Shown here: one piece after another, positions 33,857-41,522 of the stretch
How positions within the stretch are numbered: the first letter of the stretch is position 1
Layout of the letters: the number at the start of each line of letters is the position of its first letter
Assembly (NCBI GenBank): GCA_946415365.1
Contig: CAMKSE010000001.1
Span: 62,001 to 126,000, forward strand
Direction of reading: 5' to 3'
DNA length: 64,000 bases
Source: an uncultured Prevotellaceae bacterium
GTDB lineage: Bacteria > Bacteroidota > Bacteroidia > Bacteroidales > Bacteroidaceae
Program-made: the position numbers and the translations under genes
Notes under the pieces: model-generated
Databases searched by the model: none
Told to the model about the DNA's origin: nothing
Seen by the model: the letters and a program-made list of their open reading frames with translations, nothing else

Positions 33857-35047
33857 TCATTTTACGATGACTCTTGGGTGATAGTCGAAGAGGCGCTGGT
33901 TTTCGCGGAGCTGCTGGATGTCAAGGGCTTGCACGCTGCCCGACCAATTGGCGCCCCAGGCGCTGAAGGGTTCGCCTTCTGGTTCGATGTAGGTACATTT
34001 CGTCAGCTCAAGGGGTAGGGGATCGAAGACCAGCACGTAGGCCACATAGTCACCAGCCATACCTTCCATAAAGAAAAGCTCGTCCATGGGAAGACCCTGA
34101 ATTTCACGGATCTTGTATTGGTGCCCCGTCTCGTCAACCAGCTTGATATCATGTCCAAAACTCCAATATTCCGTCGTCCAGTTCTGCTCGAAGCCAATGG
34201 CAAGATAGGTAGCCTCAGGCGTGCGCCACATAGCCATCGTACCGTCTTTCACCGGCTTGATCAGATGGGCATCCCTCATCACCTTCCAGGTGTTCCAGTT
34301 CTGCATGTCATAAGGCTTGTCCTCGCTCAAGTGTTCTTTGTGCACATAGGGCTTGTGCAGTTGAGGGATGGTATCGTAGACGAGGGGCGTGAATGTGGCA
34401 GACACCTGATAGCGAATGGTGATAGGAACACCCATCATCCCCCAGTTGGGAAGTCCGTAGATTCTAACCTCTTTGGCTGTCTCGGCTAAAGGTGCGAAGA
34501 ATATCTTCAGGTCGAGCACGTCGCCCTTCTTCGCCCTGACGGTGAAGTGCTTGCGGAAGGTGTCTGGTTCTGTGCGACGGATGCGGTATTGCGCGCCCGT
34601 TTCCTGATCCACGAGACAGGTCTCCTCGGAGGTCAGCCATAGGTTAGTCACCTCGTCGGCAGGCATGCGGAAGTAGCAATGCAGCACCGTCTCGTTGTTC
34701 TCCTCCGTCAGCCGCCAACTCATCGGAAGCATAGGCTGATCGTCTAACGACATATTGGCAACCTCCGGGAAGAGCTTCAGGTAGTCTTTCTCTATGGTGA
34801 CATCCTTGGCTTCGCAATAGTCCTTGATCCACTCCATATTCGTCATGTGCCACGCTGCTGTGGTCTTGTTTGTCTTCGGGTCTGTTTTGACTTCCGGACG
34901 CGATACAAAGATGCCCACGCTCTTGGCATATTCTTTCACCCCTGTCGTTGGTGACTGGTAGGTCAGAGTTCCTTTCAGTTCTGTCGACTGTGCCTGCAAG
35001 GTGATGCCTGTCATCGCCAGGAGGCTTAATAAAAAGATTCTTTTCAT
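33857..35047 (-). CDS. Exported protein with two copies of an unrecognised beta-rich module
   Basis: 396 residues, signal peptide ending LQAQ (19). Two similar segments of about 85 residues are visible: one around 115-200 (TNLWLTSEETCLVDQETGAQY...LKIFFAPLAE) and one around 285-370 (WSFGHDIKLVDETGHQYKIR...VLVFDPLPLE). Each has L.D..G..Y followed by F..PL. The thioredoxin-fold protein of the same operon carries a third copy. I do not recognise the family. Periplasmic or surface location is inferred; 12 bases separate it from the anti-sigma gene. Confidence 0.65.
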   Translation of the reverse strand: MKRIFLLSLLAMTGITLQAQSTELKGTLTYQSPTTGVKEYAKSVGIFVSRPEVKTDPKTNKTTAAWHMTNMEWIKDYCEAKDVTIEKDYLKLFPEVANMSLDDQPMLPMSWRLTEENNETVLHCYFRMPADEVTNLWLTSEETCLVDQETGAQYRIRRTEPDTFRKHFTVRAKKGDVLDLKIFFAPLAETAKEVRIYGLPNWGMMGVPITIRYQVSATFTPLVYDTIPQLHKPYVHKEHLSEDKPYDMQNWNTWKVMRDAHLIKPVKDGTMAMWRTPEATYLAIGFEQNWTTEYWSFGHDIKLVDETGHQYKIREIQGLPMDELFFMEGMAGDYVAYVLVFDPLPLELTKCTYIEPEGEPFSAWGANWSGSVQALDIQQLRENQRLFDYHPRVIVK

Positions 35048-35059
35048 AAGGCTTCGTCG

Positions 35060-35965
35060 TTAAAATTGTAATGTACTCATGTTTATATGCGTCAGCTGTT
35101 CGCGATATTCTTGGAAACAGGTCGATGAGACGGTGGCCTCTATCGGTGAGTGGTTGCTGAAGAGCAGGATTCGCCTGTCATTGATACGCTCTGCTATCCA
35201 GAGGTATTTTTCGCCCTTGCGCAGGTCCTTCAGGGTGAAGAAGAACTGCTGGTGGGAGTAGTTCAGCAGGTAACCTGGCGTATTTGAGTCATACCAGCAG
35301 GCGGCCTGCAACAGTCGTCCGAAGAGGTCGAAGTCCTGCTTGTCCTCGAAGACATAGGCTAAGCTGACAACGGTGCTTTCGCTTTCGTCCGGGATACAGT
35401 CAAGTGTTACAGCCTTTACCTTGTTATAGTCGGCCAACTTGGCGATGAACTCATCCATACGGCTGGGAGCCTGATAGGTGGAGTCTTCTGTCAGCGACAG
35501 GGCTGCATAGTGAAGATTCTCTTCTTGCAAGCCATTTGATGTCAGACTGGGTGTGGATATTTGTCCGTCCTGTTTGGGTTCCTTGTCCGTCCTTTGCGGA
35601 TTCTGAGTACGTCCTGTGCGGACTATACGTGCTACCTGTGTTGAAGACTCTGAGATACTTGGGTCGGTGGTATCGATGTGCGTGGGTTGAGTACCTTGAG
35701 CTACGTAGGGCGTTTCCACCGATGGTGTCTCTGACGCTGGTTGTTGATTGAAACCGAATCTTGCACCTATACCTATCATCATAAGAATACAGGCTGCGGC
35801 GGCTACCCATCGCCAACGACGTATCGTTGTGGCAGGCTTGGGTGCCTCCTCAGGCTCCGTCTGCTGTCGCATCTTCGTCATGAAGTCGTCAGGCAGCTTG
35901 GGCGTATCGGCATGCTTGCGTCGCAATGCCTCTCGCAGGTCCGTGTCCTTATATGTCTTGTTCAT
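35060..35965 (-). CDS. Probable anti-sigma factor (single-pass membrane protein)
   Basis: 301 residues. A charged cytoplasmic segment of about 55 residues (LREALRRKHADTPKLPDDFM) precedes one membrane helix (WVAAAACILMMIGIG) and a periplasmic part with a Ser/Thr/Gln-rich linker and a C-terminal folded region. The position directly after an ECF sigma gene and this topology suggest an anti-sigma factor, although no zinc-binding ZAS motif is seen. I start at ATG 35965; the ATG five codons upstream lies in the AATTGAAGAT repeat. Confidence 0.65.
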   Translation of the reverse strand: MNKTYKDTDLREALRRKHADTPKLPDDFMTKMRQQTEPEEAPKPATTIRRWRWVAAAACILMMIGIGARFGFNQQPASETPSVETPYVAQGTQPTHIDTTDPSISESSTQVARIVRTGRTQNPQRTDKEPKQDGQISTPSLTSNGLQEENLHYAALSLTEDSTYQAPSRMDEFIAKLADYNKVKAVTLDCIPDESESTVVSLAYVFEDKQDFDLFGRLLQAACWYDSNTPGYLLNYSHQQFFFTLKDLRKGEKYLWIAERINDRRILLFSNHSPIEATVSSTCFQEYREQLTHINMSTLQF

Positions 35966-35968
35966 ATC

Positions 35969-35998
35969 TTCAATTTTCAATCTTCAATTATCAATTTC
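35969..35998. repeat. AATTGAAAATTG-type repeat at the sigma/anti-sigma junction
   Basis: On the minus strand AATTGATAATTGAAGATTGAAAATTGAAG. It supplies the last codons (LIIED) and the stop of the sigma gene. Same filler as inside the GH35 gene. Confidence 0.65.
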
Positions 35999-36534
35999 TT
36001 AAGTAGTTTCTTTCTTGTCCGATAGAGGCGGTTGGCCAGAGGGCCTGGTTCGATGCCTGTGATGTAGGCGATCTCCGTCAGCGGACGGTCTTCGAAGTAG
36101 TAGAGTGTCAGAAGTATTCGTTCGTCGTCTGGCAGTTCGTCTATGATCTCCTGCAGCTGCTGGATGCGCTCTTCGCGTCCTGATGAGAGTTCCGACTCCA
36201 ACTGCTCGTCGCTGATGTCTGTCTGCCATACCTCGCTGTCCTCGATGGGGACGATGATCGGTCGGCGGCGTTTCAGGAAGTCGAGCGTCAGACGATAGGC
36301 GATGCGGCAGAGCCAAGTGGAGAGCGAGGCCTTCTGTGGGTTGTAACTGTCGATGTGGCTGAAGGCTTTCAGGAAGGTGTCCTGTGCCAGCTCCTCGGCA
36401 TCCATCACGTCTGACACTTGGCGGACTATCATCGCGAACACTCGCTCAGCATAGCGACAGACCAATGCGTCCTGCCCCTCGCGCCGTCCTTGCCAGACAG
36501 CTTCCACGATTTGCTGTTCTGTCAGTTGTCTCAC
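35977..36534 (-). CDS. ECF-type RNA polymerase sigma factor
   Basis: 185 residues. Region 2 is clear (AEELAQDTFLKAFSHID, then STWLCRIAYRLTLDFLKRRR) and region 4 follows (LPDDERILLTLYYFEDRPLTEIAYITGIEPGPLANRLYRTRKKL). It directs polymerase to a small regulon, probably including its own operon. The start is GTG at 36534. TGTCGTATAAC just upstream could be an ECF-type -10 for autoregulation, which is a guess. It heads six genes running to 30321. Confidence 0.9.
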   Translation of the reverse strand: MRQLTEQQIVEAVWQGRREGQDALVCRYAERVFAMIVRQVSDVMDAEELAQDTFLKAFSHIDSYNPQKASLSTWLCRIAYRLTLDFLKRRRPIIVPIEDSEVWQTDISDEQLESELSSGREERIQQLQEIIDELPDDERILLTLYYFEDRPLTEIAYITGIEPGPLANRLYRTRKKLLKKLIIED

Positions 36535-36552
36535 TTCTACTTGTTATACGAC

Positions 36553-36591
36553 AAGTTCAGGGAAATATCTCGCACTTCCCTGAACTTTTTT
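36553..36591. terminator. Strong hairpin between pspC and the sigma gene
   Basis: AAGTTCAGGGAA (36553-36564) pairs perfectly with TTCCCTGAACTT (36576-36587), followed on the plus strand by six T residues. The T-run points away from the flanking genes, which are on the minus strand, so it would terminate antisense transcripts best. In the gene direction it may still stop pspC transcription or regulate the sigma operon. Confidence 0.6.
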
Positions 36592-36601
36592 CAAAAAACT
36601 T

Positions 36602-38227
36602 TTATTTTTTCTTCGGCAGGTCACCTGTGCGGGTGATTTTGAAGTCTGTGCCGGAGAACCATTGGGCGCGACAGGGCTGGCCCGTGAAGTCCTCGTCGGA
36701 GGAAAGGCCGTAGGCGATGGAGTCGCCCGTGACCACGATGTTGTCGATGCTCACGTCATACCAACCCATATCGGGTATACCATCCAGATTCTCATAGACA
36801 GGAATCGATTCGAGCTTGACGCTGTCGCCGATGGCATATACGCAGGGACCGGGACCCTCTGCTCTGACAGCGCAGTCGAGACGATACACGCCAGGCTTGA
36901 CGGCCTCCTTACGCTCCACCTGAAACACCTCCTCACAATTTTCATTGTGGACATCCAGGAAGCGCAGATTGTGGTTACCATTATAATAACCGACATAAGT
37001 ATAGTGGTCGCAGTTCTCGGCCTTGATCAGGTTCCAGTCGCCTCGGCGCAGGAATTTCTTGTCCTGATGGTTCATCGTCACACCTTGATAGGAATAGATC
37101 TCATTCATTCTTAAATTGTAATGTGTTTTCTCCTGTTGCTCAATCCATACGAGTGCAGGGAAGAGACAGCACAGAGACACTACCCACAGCACAATCCACA
37201 GGATGCGCCGTCCGATACCCATCGGCTGCGCCTTGCCTGCCTTCGATAATAGCATGTGGACGATGGCATAAAGCGGAATGCAAATGGCATGCAGCAGACC
37301 AATGACGAAAATAATGACAATCCAGGGATGCACACTCATCAATTCGGCCAAATGCAGTTCTTCGATGTCAAAGGGTAGGGACATCCGAACTGAAGGAACG
37401 GTAAAGACGATGACCAGCGACACGATGATCAGCAACAGGCTGACCAGCAGCACCAGTCCGACTATTGAGGCTATCGCCACGAAGAAGGCGACGAGAATCG
37501 AGAATATCACGGAGAAAACCGAACCCAGACAACCGCGACGCCGCTGCACAGGTTGCTTGTCTTCCACCACAACGTCGGCCAGATTCTGTGGCGTCACATC
37601 CTTACCTTTCATTTCCAGCACCTGCTTGGGCGTATCTGCCACAGGCAGAACGATGGCCAGAATAAAATAGAAGAGTATGAAGGCCAGGTTGACATGGAAG
37701 AAGAATCCCATATGAATCACATGCAATATGGGGCCAAATAAGAAGTTGGAGCCAAGCACCAACAGCACGTAGCCGATGCGCCACCAAGTGACGTCGGAGG
37801 CTGTATAGGCCGCAATGCCTGAGAGCACACCAGCCACCATCTTGTCGTTGGGGTTGCGATAGAGTCGTTTGCCGGCTGTCCTCGCGCGCACATTATCCCT
37901 AAAGCCCTGGGCAGCCGTGCGGAACGAGTCGTACTTATGGCCGCCGTTGTCGCTCTTCTCTTCTTCGCCTGTCAGTTCCTCAGGCTTGCCGATGCGGGTG
38001 ATGATGTCCTTCACATGTTCGATGGTGATGGCCTCGATGCCCTGCTGGTTCAATTCTGAGAACAGCTCGGCAATGCGGGCCTCGATGTCGTTGACGATTT
38101 CCTCGCCGCCCTCCTCATGGCCGAACGACTGACGGAGTGACTCGATATATTGTTGCAATAGTTCGTAGGCATCCTCGTCGATCTGGAAGAGCCGCCCACA
38201 CAGGTTGATGGTTATATTCTTCTTCAT
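36602..38227 (-). CDS. PspC domain membrane protein
   Basis: 541 residues: an N-terminal cytoplasmic helical region (1-85, KKNITINLCGRLFQIDEDAYE...), a PspC domain at about 118-205 (RLYRNPNDKMVAGVLSGIAAY... with two membrane helices), four more hydrophobic segments to about 360, and a periplasmic beta domain at the C-terminus. Family members act in envelope stress signalling; in Bacteroidetes they are usually paired with a PadR regulator, as here (85-base gap). The gap is T-rich with GTTGTC repeats. Confidence 0.88.
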   Translation of the reverse strand: MKKNITINLCGRLFQIDEDAYELLQQYIESLRQSFGHEEGGEEIVNDIEARIAELFSELNQQGIEAITIEHVKDIITRIGKPEELTGEEEKSDNGGHKYDSFRTAAQGFRDNVRARTAGKRLYRNPNDKMVAGVLSGIAAYTASDVTWWRIGYVLLVLGSNFLFGPILHVIHMGFFFHVNLAFILFYFILAIVLPVADTPKQVLEMKGKDVTPQNLADVVVEDKQPVQRRRGCLGSVFSVIFSILVAFFVAIASIVGLVLLVSLLLIIVSLVIVFTVPSVRMSLPFDIEELHLAELMSVHPWIVIIFVIGLLHAICIPLYAIVHMLLSKAGKAQPMGIGRRILWIVLWVVSLCCLFPALVWIEQQEKTHYNLRMNEIYSYQGVTMNHQDKKFLRRGDWNLIKAENCDHYTYVGYYNGNHNLRFLDVHNENCEEVFQVERKEAVKPGVYRLDCAVRAEGPGPCVYAIGDSVKLESIPVYENLDGIPDMGWYDVSIDNIVVTGDSIAYGLSSDEDFTGQPCRAQWFSGTDFKITRTGDLPKKK

Positions 38228-38312
38228 AATACTATTTTTTTTTATTCTTTTGACGACAACTTATACAACTTTGACAACTTTTTTCTTTATTGCCGCTACG
38301 GCAAATGTTGTC

Positions 38313-38687
38313 TTAGTTGTCTTTGTTGTCTTCTAAATACTTTTGGTTGTTTGTTGACATTTGGGTGGTCTTGAGATAATTGATGGTGTTCGAGAGTTCG
38401 TTCCAGGCGCCGTCGAGGCCTTCGAGGAACTTTTCACCCTCAGGACTGAGGGCATAGTACTTGCGGGGAGGACCCTGCGTGGACTCCTGCCACTCATACT
38501 GCAGCAGTCCGTCGTTCTTCAGGCGGGTCAGCAGGGGGTAGAGTGTTCCCTCCACCACAAGCAGCTCCGCGTTCTTCAGTTGTTGGATAATGTCACTGGC
38601 ATACGATGGACGATGCTTCAGGAGCAGCAACACGCAGTACTCCAGCATCCCTTTCCGCATCTGTGACTTCGCATTCTCGATATTCAT
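38313..38687 (-). CDS. PadR family transcriptional regulator
   Basis: 124 residues: winged helix of PadR type (MRKGMLEYCVLLLLKHRPSYASDI, EGTLYPLLTRLKNDGLLQYEWQESTQGPPRKYYALSPEG) and a short C-terminal dimerisation helix. Probably represses itself and the pspC gene by binding the palindrome at 38733-38759. The last residues (NQKYLEDNKDN) are encoded by a GACAAC-rich tandem repeat that continues into the gap. Confidence 0.9.
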   Translation of the reverse strand: MNIENAKSQMRKGMLEYCVLLLLKHRPSYASDIIQQLKNAELLVVEGTLYPLLTRLKNDGLLQYEWQESTQGPPRKYYALSPEGEKFLEGLDGAWNELSNTINYLKTTQMSTNNQKYLEDNKDN

Positions 38688-38715
38688 AATCTGGCGTAAG
38701 ATTTGATTTCGGGTG

Positions 38716-38759
38716 CAAAGATAGGCAAAATATTAGTACCTTGCAATACAAAGTACTAA
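38716..38759 (-). promoter_or_regulatory. Promoter and palindromic operator of the padR-pspC unit
   Basis: TATCTTTG on the minus strand (plus 38716-38723) is the -7 box; a TTG (plus CAA 38744-38746) lies 20 bases upstream. That -33 sits inside the inverted repeat TTAGTAC (38733-38739)/GTACTAA (38753-38759), a good site for a PadR dimer. Autoregulation is inferred. Confidence 0.6.
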
Positions 38760-38822
38760 GTTTTTGCCAAGAATTATATCTATTTAACAATTCCCGCCTT
38801 GGTCGTGTGCTGTAAACGACGT

Positions 38823-39479
38823 CTACATCACGAAATCAAGGCCGATGACGAACCTCGGATGGCTGTTGAGGAAGTCGTGCCCCCAGAGGTAGAGGGTCCA
38901 GTTCTTGAAGGTGTAGTACATTCCGGCAGCAGGTTCCAGATCCTGATTAAGACGCCAGGAATGGACGGCACCAATCATGGGAGTAATGGACCGGTCCTTT
39001 TTCAGAGGGATCGTATAACCCAGATATTCGTAGTTGGAATAGCTGTCGTCTGCGCCGTCGTTGACGATCCACCAGGTGTTTGTACACCAGAACAGACTGC
39101 CGTCGCCCGTAATCGCCCCGTTCAGGTAGAGGGCCGACGTGAGGTAGGAGAACTTGAAACTGTCGTTGAGATTGAACGACGGAGTGATCTCTGCGCCAAT
39201 GTTAAACCACTTGCTAGGCTTCACGCCATAGCGGATGAGGGCGCCCCAATAGGCACAATCAGGACCCGTATAGAGGTCGATACCCGTGGCGAAGTGGTCG
39301 CCCAGGCCATACTGGAAGGTGGTGTAGGTCTCCTGGTGGTTGATGCCAGGCCGCATTTTCAACGAGGTATAGCCATAGAGTTTCGCGTCACCCACCGTAC
39401 CTGCATAGTAGGGGATCTGGGCGAAGGTCCGTAGAGAGACCGATAGCCAAAGACAAAGGATAATATTAAATCGCTTCAT
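38823..39479 (-). CDS. Exported beta-strand-rich protein, possible outer-membrane barrel
   Basis: 218 residues with a signal peptide (ending TFAQ, 21). The rest shows alternating aromatic/hydrophobic strands with short turns (TTFQYGLGDHFATGIDLYTG, WFNIGAEITPSFNL, WTLYLWGHDFL) and ends in aliphatic-Phe-Val-Met, compatible with a small outer-membrane beta-barrel. No family recognised. Start ATG 39479 fits the signal peptide and lies 5 bases after the -7 box. Confidence 0.65.
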   Translation of the reverse strand: MKRFNIILCLWLSVSLRTFAQIPYYAGTVGDAKLYGYTSLKMRPGINHQETYTTFQYGLGDHFATGIDLYTGPDCAYWGALIRYGVKPSKWFNIGAEITPSFNLNDSFKFSYLTSALYLNGAITGDGSLFWCTNTWWIVNDGADDSYSNYEYLGYTIPLKKDRSITPMIGAVHSWRLNQDLEPAAGMYYTFKNWTLYLWGHDFLNSHPRFVIGLDFVM

Positions 39480-39484
39480 AACGA

Positions 39485-39492
39485 CAAAGATA
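39485..39492 (-). promoter_or_regulatory. -7 box 5 bases before the start of the barrel-like gene
   Basis: TATCTTTG on the minus strand, then TCGTT and the ATG. It points to a leaderless or near-leaderless mRNA. Confidence 0.6.
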
Positions 39493-39522
39493 CTACAATT
39501 TTTTCGCTTTCCCCTTAACACC

Positions 39523-39630
39523 TTATTTATAATTATAATTGTTTAACGTTTTGAGCCGCTTGAATCTCACGTGGACATAGTACTCACCCGCCTGTTCGAT
39601 TTCCGAAGAGGAGTCAGGAACCTCTGAGCC
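39523..39630 (-). pseudogene. Orphan C-terminal gene tail
   Basis: After an in-frame TAG the minus strand encodes GSEVPDSSSEIEQAGEYYVH and VRFKRLKTLNNYNYK, then stops. It looks like the end of a protein with an acidic linker and a basic beta-strand tail, as in some HU-like DNA-binding proteins of Bacteroidetes. No start or upstream part exists; the palindromes at 39650 lie just upstream. Uncertain. Confidence 0.3.
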
Positions 39631-39649
39631 CTAACCCTGCCTTCTTGCG

Positions 39650-39689
39650 CAATAACCTAGGGTTATTGGACGATAACCTTGGGTTATTG
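39650..39689. repeat. Tandem palindromes AATAACC...GGTTATT
   Basis: AATAACC-TAG-GGTTATT (39651-39667) and ATAACC-TTG-GGTTAT (39673-39687) are two near-identical palindromes 22 bases apart. They mark the boundary between the orphan tail and the AT-rich island. They could be an integration or recombination site, or operators. Confidence 0.65.
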
Positions 39690-39708
39690 TTACACCCTAA
39701 TCGCCTGA

Positions 39709-40299
39709 GTGTTGCTTTTTCAAGCAGCAATAGACTACAAGAACAACAAATACAACTTCAAGAAAGAAAATGTGAAGGCACAGAACCATGTTAAGATGGT
39801 ACTCGGTTTAATAAATGTTCCAGAGAAAGATCGTCTGAAATATTTTGACGCGACTGGACACGCATATATTAACCAATTGAAGAGCGACCATTATAACGAC
39901 TTCCGGGTTATAATGAAATCAGAAAGAACGTCTAACCTTTCGTTTAAACTTACTGTTGGTGATGATAATTGGAATCCTATTGCAACCTATAGCGTAACAT
40001 ATCAGAATAACGGAAAGTTTAAGTCTGCTATCAAGATCCAAAAAATTGCATTAGAGCAGATAGACAGGTCGGACTATAAAACAAATGAATCTGAAGTACC
40101 TAATCATATAATATCTAATGGAGTTACATCTGAGATTTCTTATCACAAAGTAAGAAAGGGCGAGACAGTATCAAGCATAGCACGAAAATGTGGAATCAGT
40201 GTTGATGAATTATGCCGAATGAACCGTATTGGTAAAAACACGCAATTAAAGATTGGTCAAATACTTAGAGTGTCACATCGGGGACAGGATGTCTTGTGA
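39709..40299 (+). CDS. LysM-domain protein, probably 5'-truncated
   Basis: The frame gives up to 196 residues. The C-terminal 45 are a LysM domain (YHKVRKGETVSSIARKCGIS...NTQLKIGQILRV), which binds peptidoglycan. The N-terminal 140 residues are unrecognised. There is no signal peptide and no ATG until residue 30; the only early start is a TTG at 39709, next to the palindromes. It may be the rear part of a longer gene cut at the island boundary. The last residues overlap a hairpin at 40271. Composition is clearly AT-richer than the flanks. Confidence 0.5.
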   Translation: MLLFQAAIDYKNNKYNFKKENVKAQNHVKMVLGLINVPEKDRLKYFDATGHAYINQLKSDHYNDFRVIMKSERTSNLSFKLTVGDDNWNPIATYSVTYQNNGKFKSAIKIQKIALEQIDRSDYKTNESEVPNHIISNGVTSEISYHKVRKGETVSSIARKCGISVDELCRMNRIGKNTQLKIGQILRVSHRGQDVL

Positions 40300-40301
40300 C
40301 A
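40271..40301. repeat. REP-like hairpin at the 3' end of the LysM gene
   Basis: TGTCAC (40271-40276) pairs with GTGACA (40296-40301) and encloses GGGGACAGGATG. The GGGGAC core recalls the 62-63 kb REP elements, but the sequence is different. Confidence 0.4.
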
Positions 40302-40407
40302 GTCACAAACTATCCAGACATAGTTCTTCAATCAGTGTTCAATCCCGTCAGCGCGAGAACATATCATACTCTGGAGAAATGAGATTTTGATGTGATACTG
40401 CAAAATA

Positions 40408-40434
40408 ATGGGTCAGAGGATGCCCCTGACACAT
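40408..40434. repeat. Hairpin GGTCAGAGG/CCCCTGAC
   Basis: GTCAG (40412-40416) and CTGAC (40426-40430) flank AGGATGCCC. It begins ATGGGTCAG like the REP elements near 62.4 kb but has a different core. Located in the leader of the small gene at 40468; the remainder of the 40300-40467 gap shows no gene. Confidence 0.4.
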
Positions 40435-40467
40435 GCGAGAAATCAACCTCGAAAAAGTACCGATATA

Positions 40468-40698
40468 ATGACGCAAGAAGAAAGATGGCAACAGCAGTAT
40501 GAGCAGATGATGTCGTTCATGGAAACGAATCACCGGCGACCTTCCAAGCACAGACTTGAAGAGCATGACATGCTCAACTGGTTCAAGGCGACCAAAAAGC
40601 GAGTTGCAAAAGGCGAACTCTCGGAAGAAAGGCTGGAGAAATTTATATTACTCCTTGAAGTGGCAGATAAATACCGAAGACTGAATCAATATAAATAA
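40468..40698 (+). CDS. Small protein resembling a helicase-associated (HA) domain
   Basis: 76 residues, basic and helical: a W...Y..M..F....H..P start, a central LNWFKATKKR, then GELSEERLEKF. This is the spacing of the HA repeat found at the C-termini of some bacterial helicases, here as a stand-alone protein that could bind nucleic acid. I chose ATG 40468 because the upstream frame overlaps the hairpin and lacks the pattern. It ends 8 bases before the nuclease-like gene, so the two form a unit. Confidence 0.55.
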   Translation: MTQEERWQQQYEQMMSFMETNHRRPSKHRLEEHDMLNWFKATKKRVAKGELSEERLEKFILLLEVADKYRRLNQYK

Positions 40699-40706
40699 AC
40701 AACAGC

Positions 40707-41396
40707 ATGAAGATAGTCAGCTACAATATCAATGACAGTCAGCCTTGGAAGATAGAGAAACTCCTGAAAATGGGGGCAGACGTGCTTGTTGTGCCTGAAA
40801 TTACCTGTCCAGAAGATGCTCACCTACCCGAAACTCTTGATATGAAATGGTATGGTATTGAATATTTCCATCACCAGAAGAAATGGAAAGGATTGGGCAT
40901 CATTTGGAAGAGAGGTCAAGGTTATATTCCAGAATGGTTCAATCCTAAACATGACTATGCCATACCCCTTATAGCGAATGATTATCTCATTCTTGGTATA
41001 TGGCCGACTAAGCCGACTGACGATAGACCTAAGAAGCCATATCCCCAGATTGCACAAGAAATCATTCAGGAATATGCTCCGTACTTTAAGGAGTATAAGA
41101 CGCTTGTCATCGGCGACTTCAATTGTTATGTAAACCAATATGACAGGACCAAGAAGTATGGTGACATGCTGAAAGTGAATGAAGTGCTGGAGTCTAAAGG
41201 ACTCCACAGTCTCTATCATCAGCAAACGGATGAAGAGTTTGGCAAGGAATCAATCTTGACATACTTCCATCGCTTTCATGAGTCAGACTCATACTTCCTC
41301 GACTATGCATATACAAACTTCCCTGTCATATCTTTCTGCATATTCCCATGGGACAAGGAAATGAGCGACCACACAGGATTAGAAGTTATTATCTAA
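40707..41396 (+). CDS. Endonuclease/exonuclease/phosphatase-fold protein
   Basis: 229 residues with no signal peptide. EEP-fold motifs are in order: MKIVSYNIN (Asn), VLVVPEIT (Glu metal ligand), LVIGDFNCY (Asp, Asn) and MSDHTGLEV (Asp-His catalytic pair). The family includes DNA and RNA nucleases and phosphatases; a DNA/RNA target is suggested by the coupled HA-like gene. Lies in the AT-rich island. Confidence 0.8.
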   Translation: MKIVSYNINDSQPWKIEKLLKMGADVLVVPEITCPEDAHLPETLDMKWYGIEYFHHQKKWKGLGIIWKRGQGYIPEWFNPKHDYAIPLIANDYLILGIWPTKPTDDRPKKPYPQIAQEIIQEYAPYFKEYKTLVIGDFNCYVNQYDRTKKYGDMLKVNEVLESKGLHSLYHQQTDEEFGKESILTYFHRFHESDSYFLDYAYTNFPVISFCIFPWDKEMSDHTGLEVII

Positions 41397-41467
41397 CTGA
41401 TTTCTGTGAGGGACTTTTGTTATATAAGTTTAACGGGGAAAACGAACAATAATTGAAATAAAATGTT

Positions 41468-41475
41468 TATCTTTG
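41468..41475 (+). promoter_or_regulatory. -7 box of the DUF5362-like gene
   Basis: TATCTTTG, 47 bases before the ATG at 41523. The leader is AT-rich with repeated TAAACCATTA units. Confidence 0.6.
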
Positions 41476-41522
41476 CACGCAAATTATAAACCATTATTAT
41501 AAACATTTAAACCATTACTACA

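Noticed and set aside
36384..36713. Plus-strand frame opposite the sigma gene
   Set aside because: Runs through a strong hairpin and two certain minus-strand genes; shadow frame.
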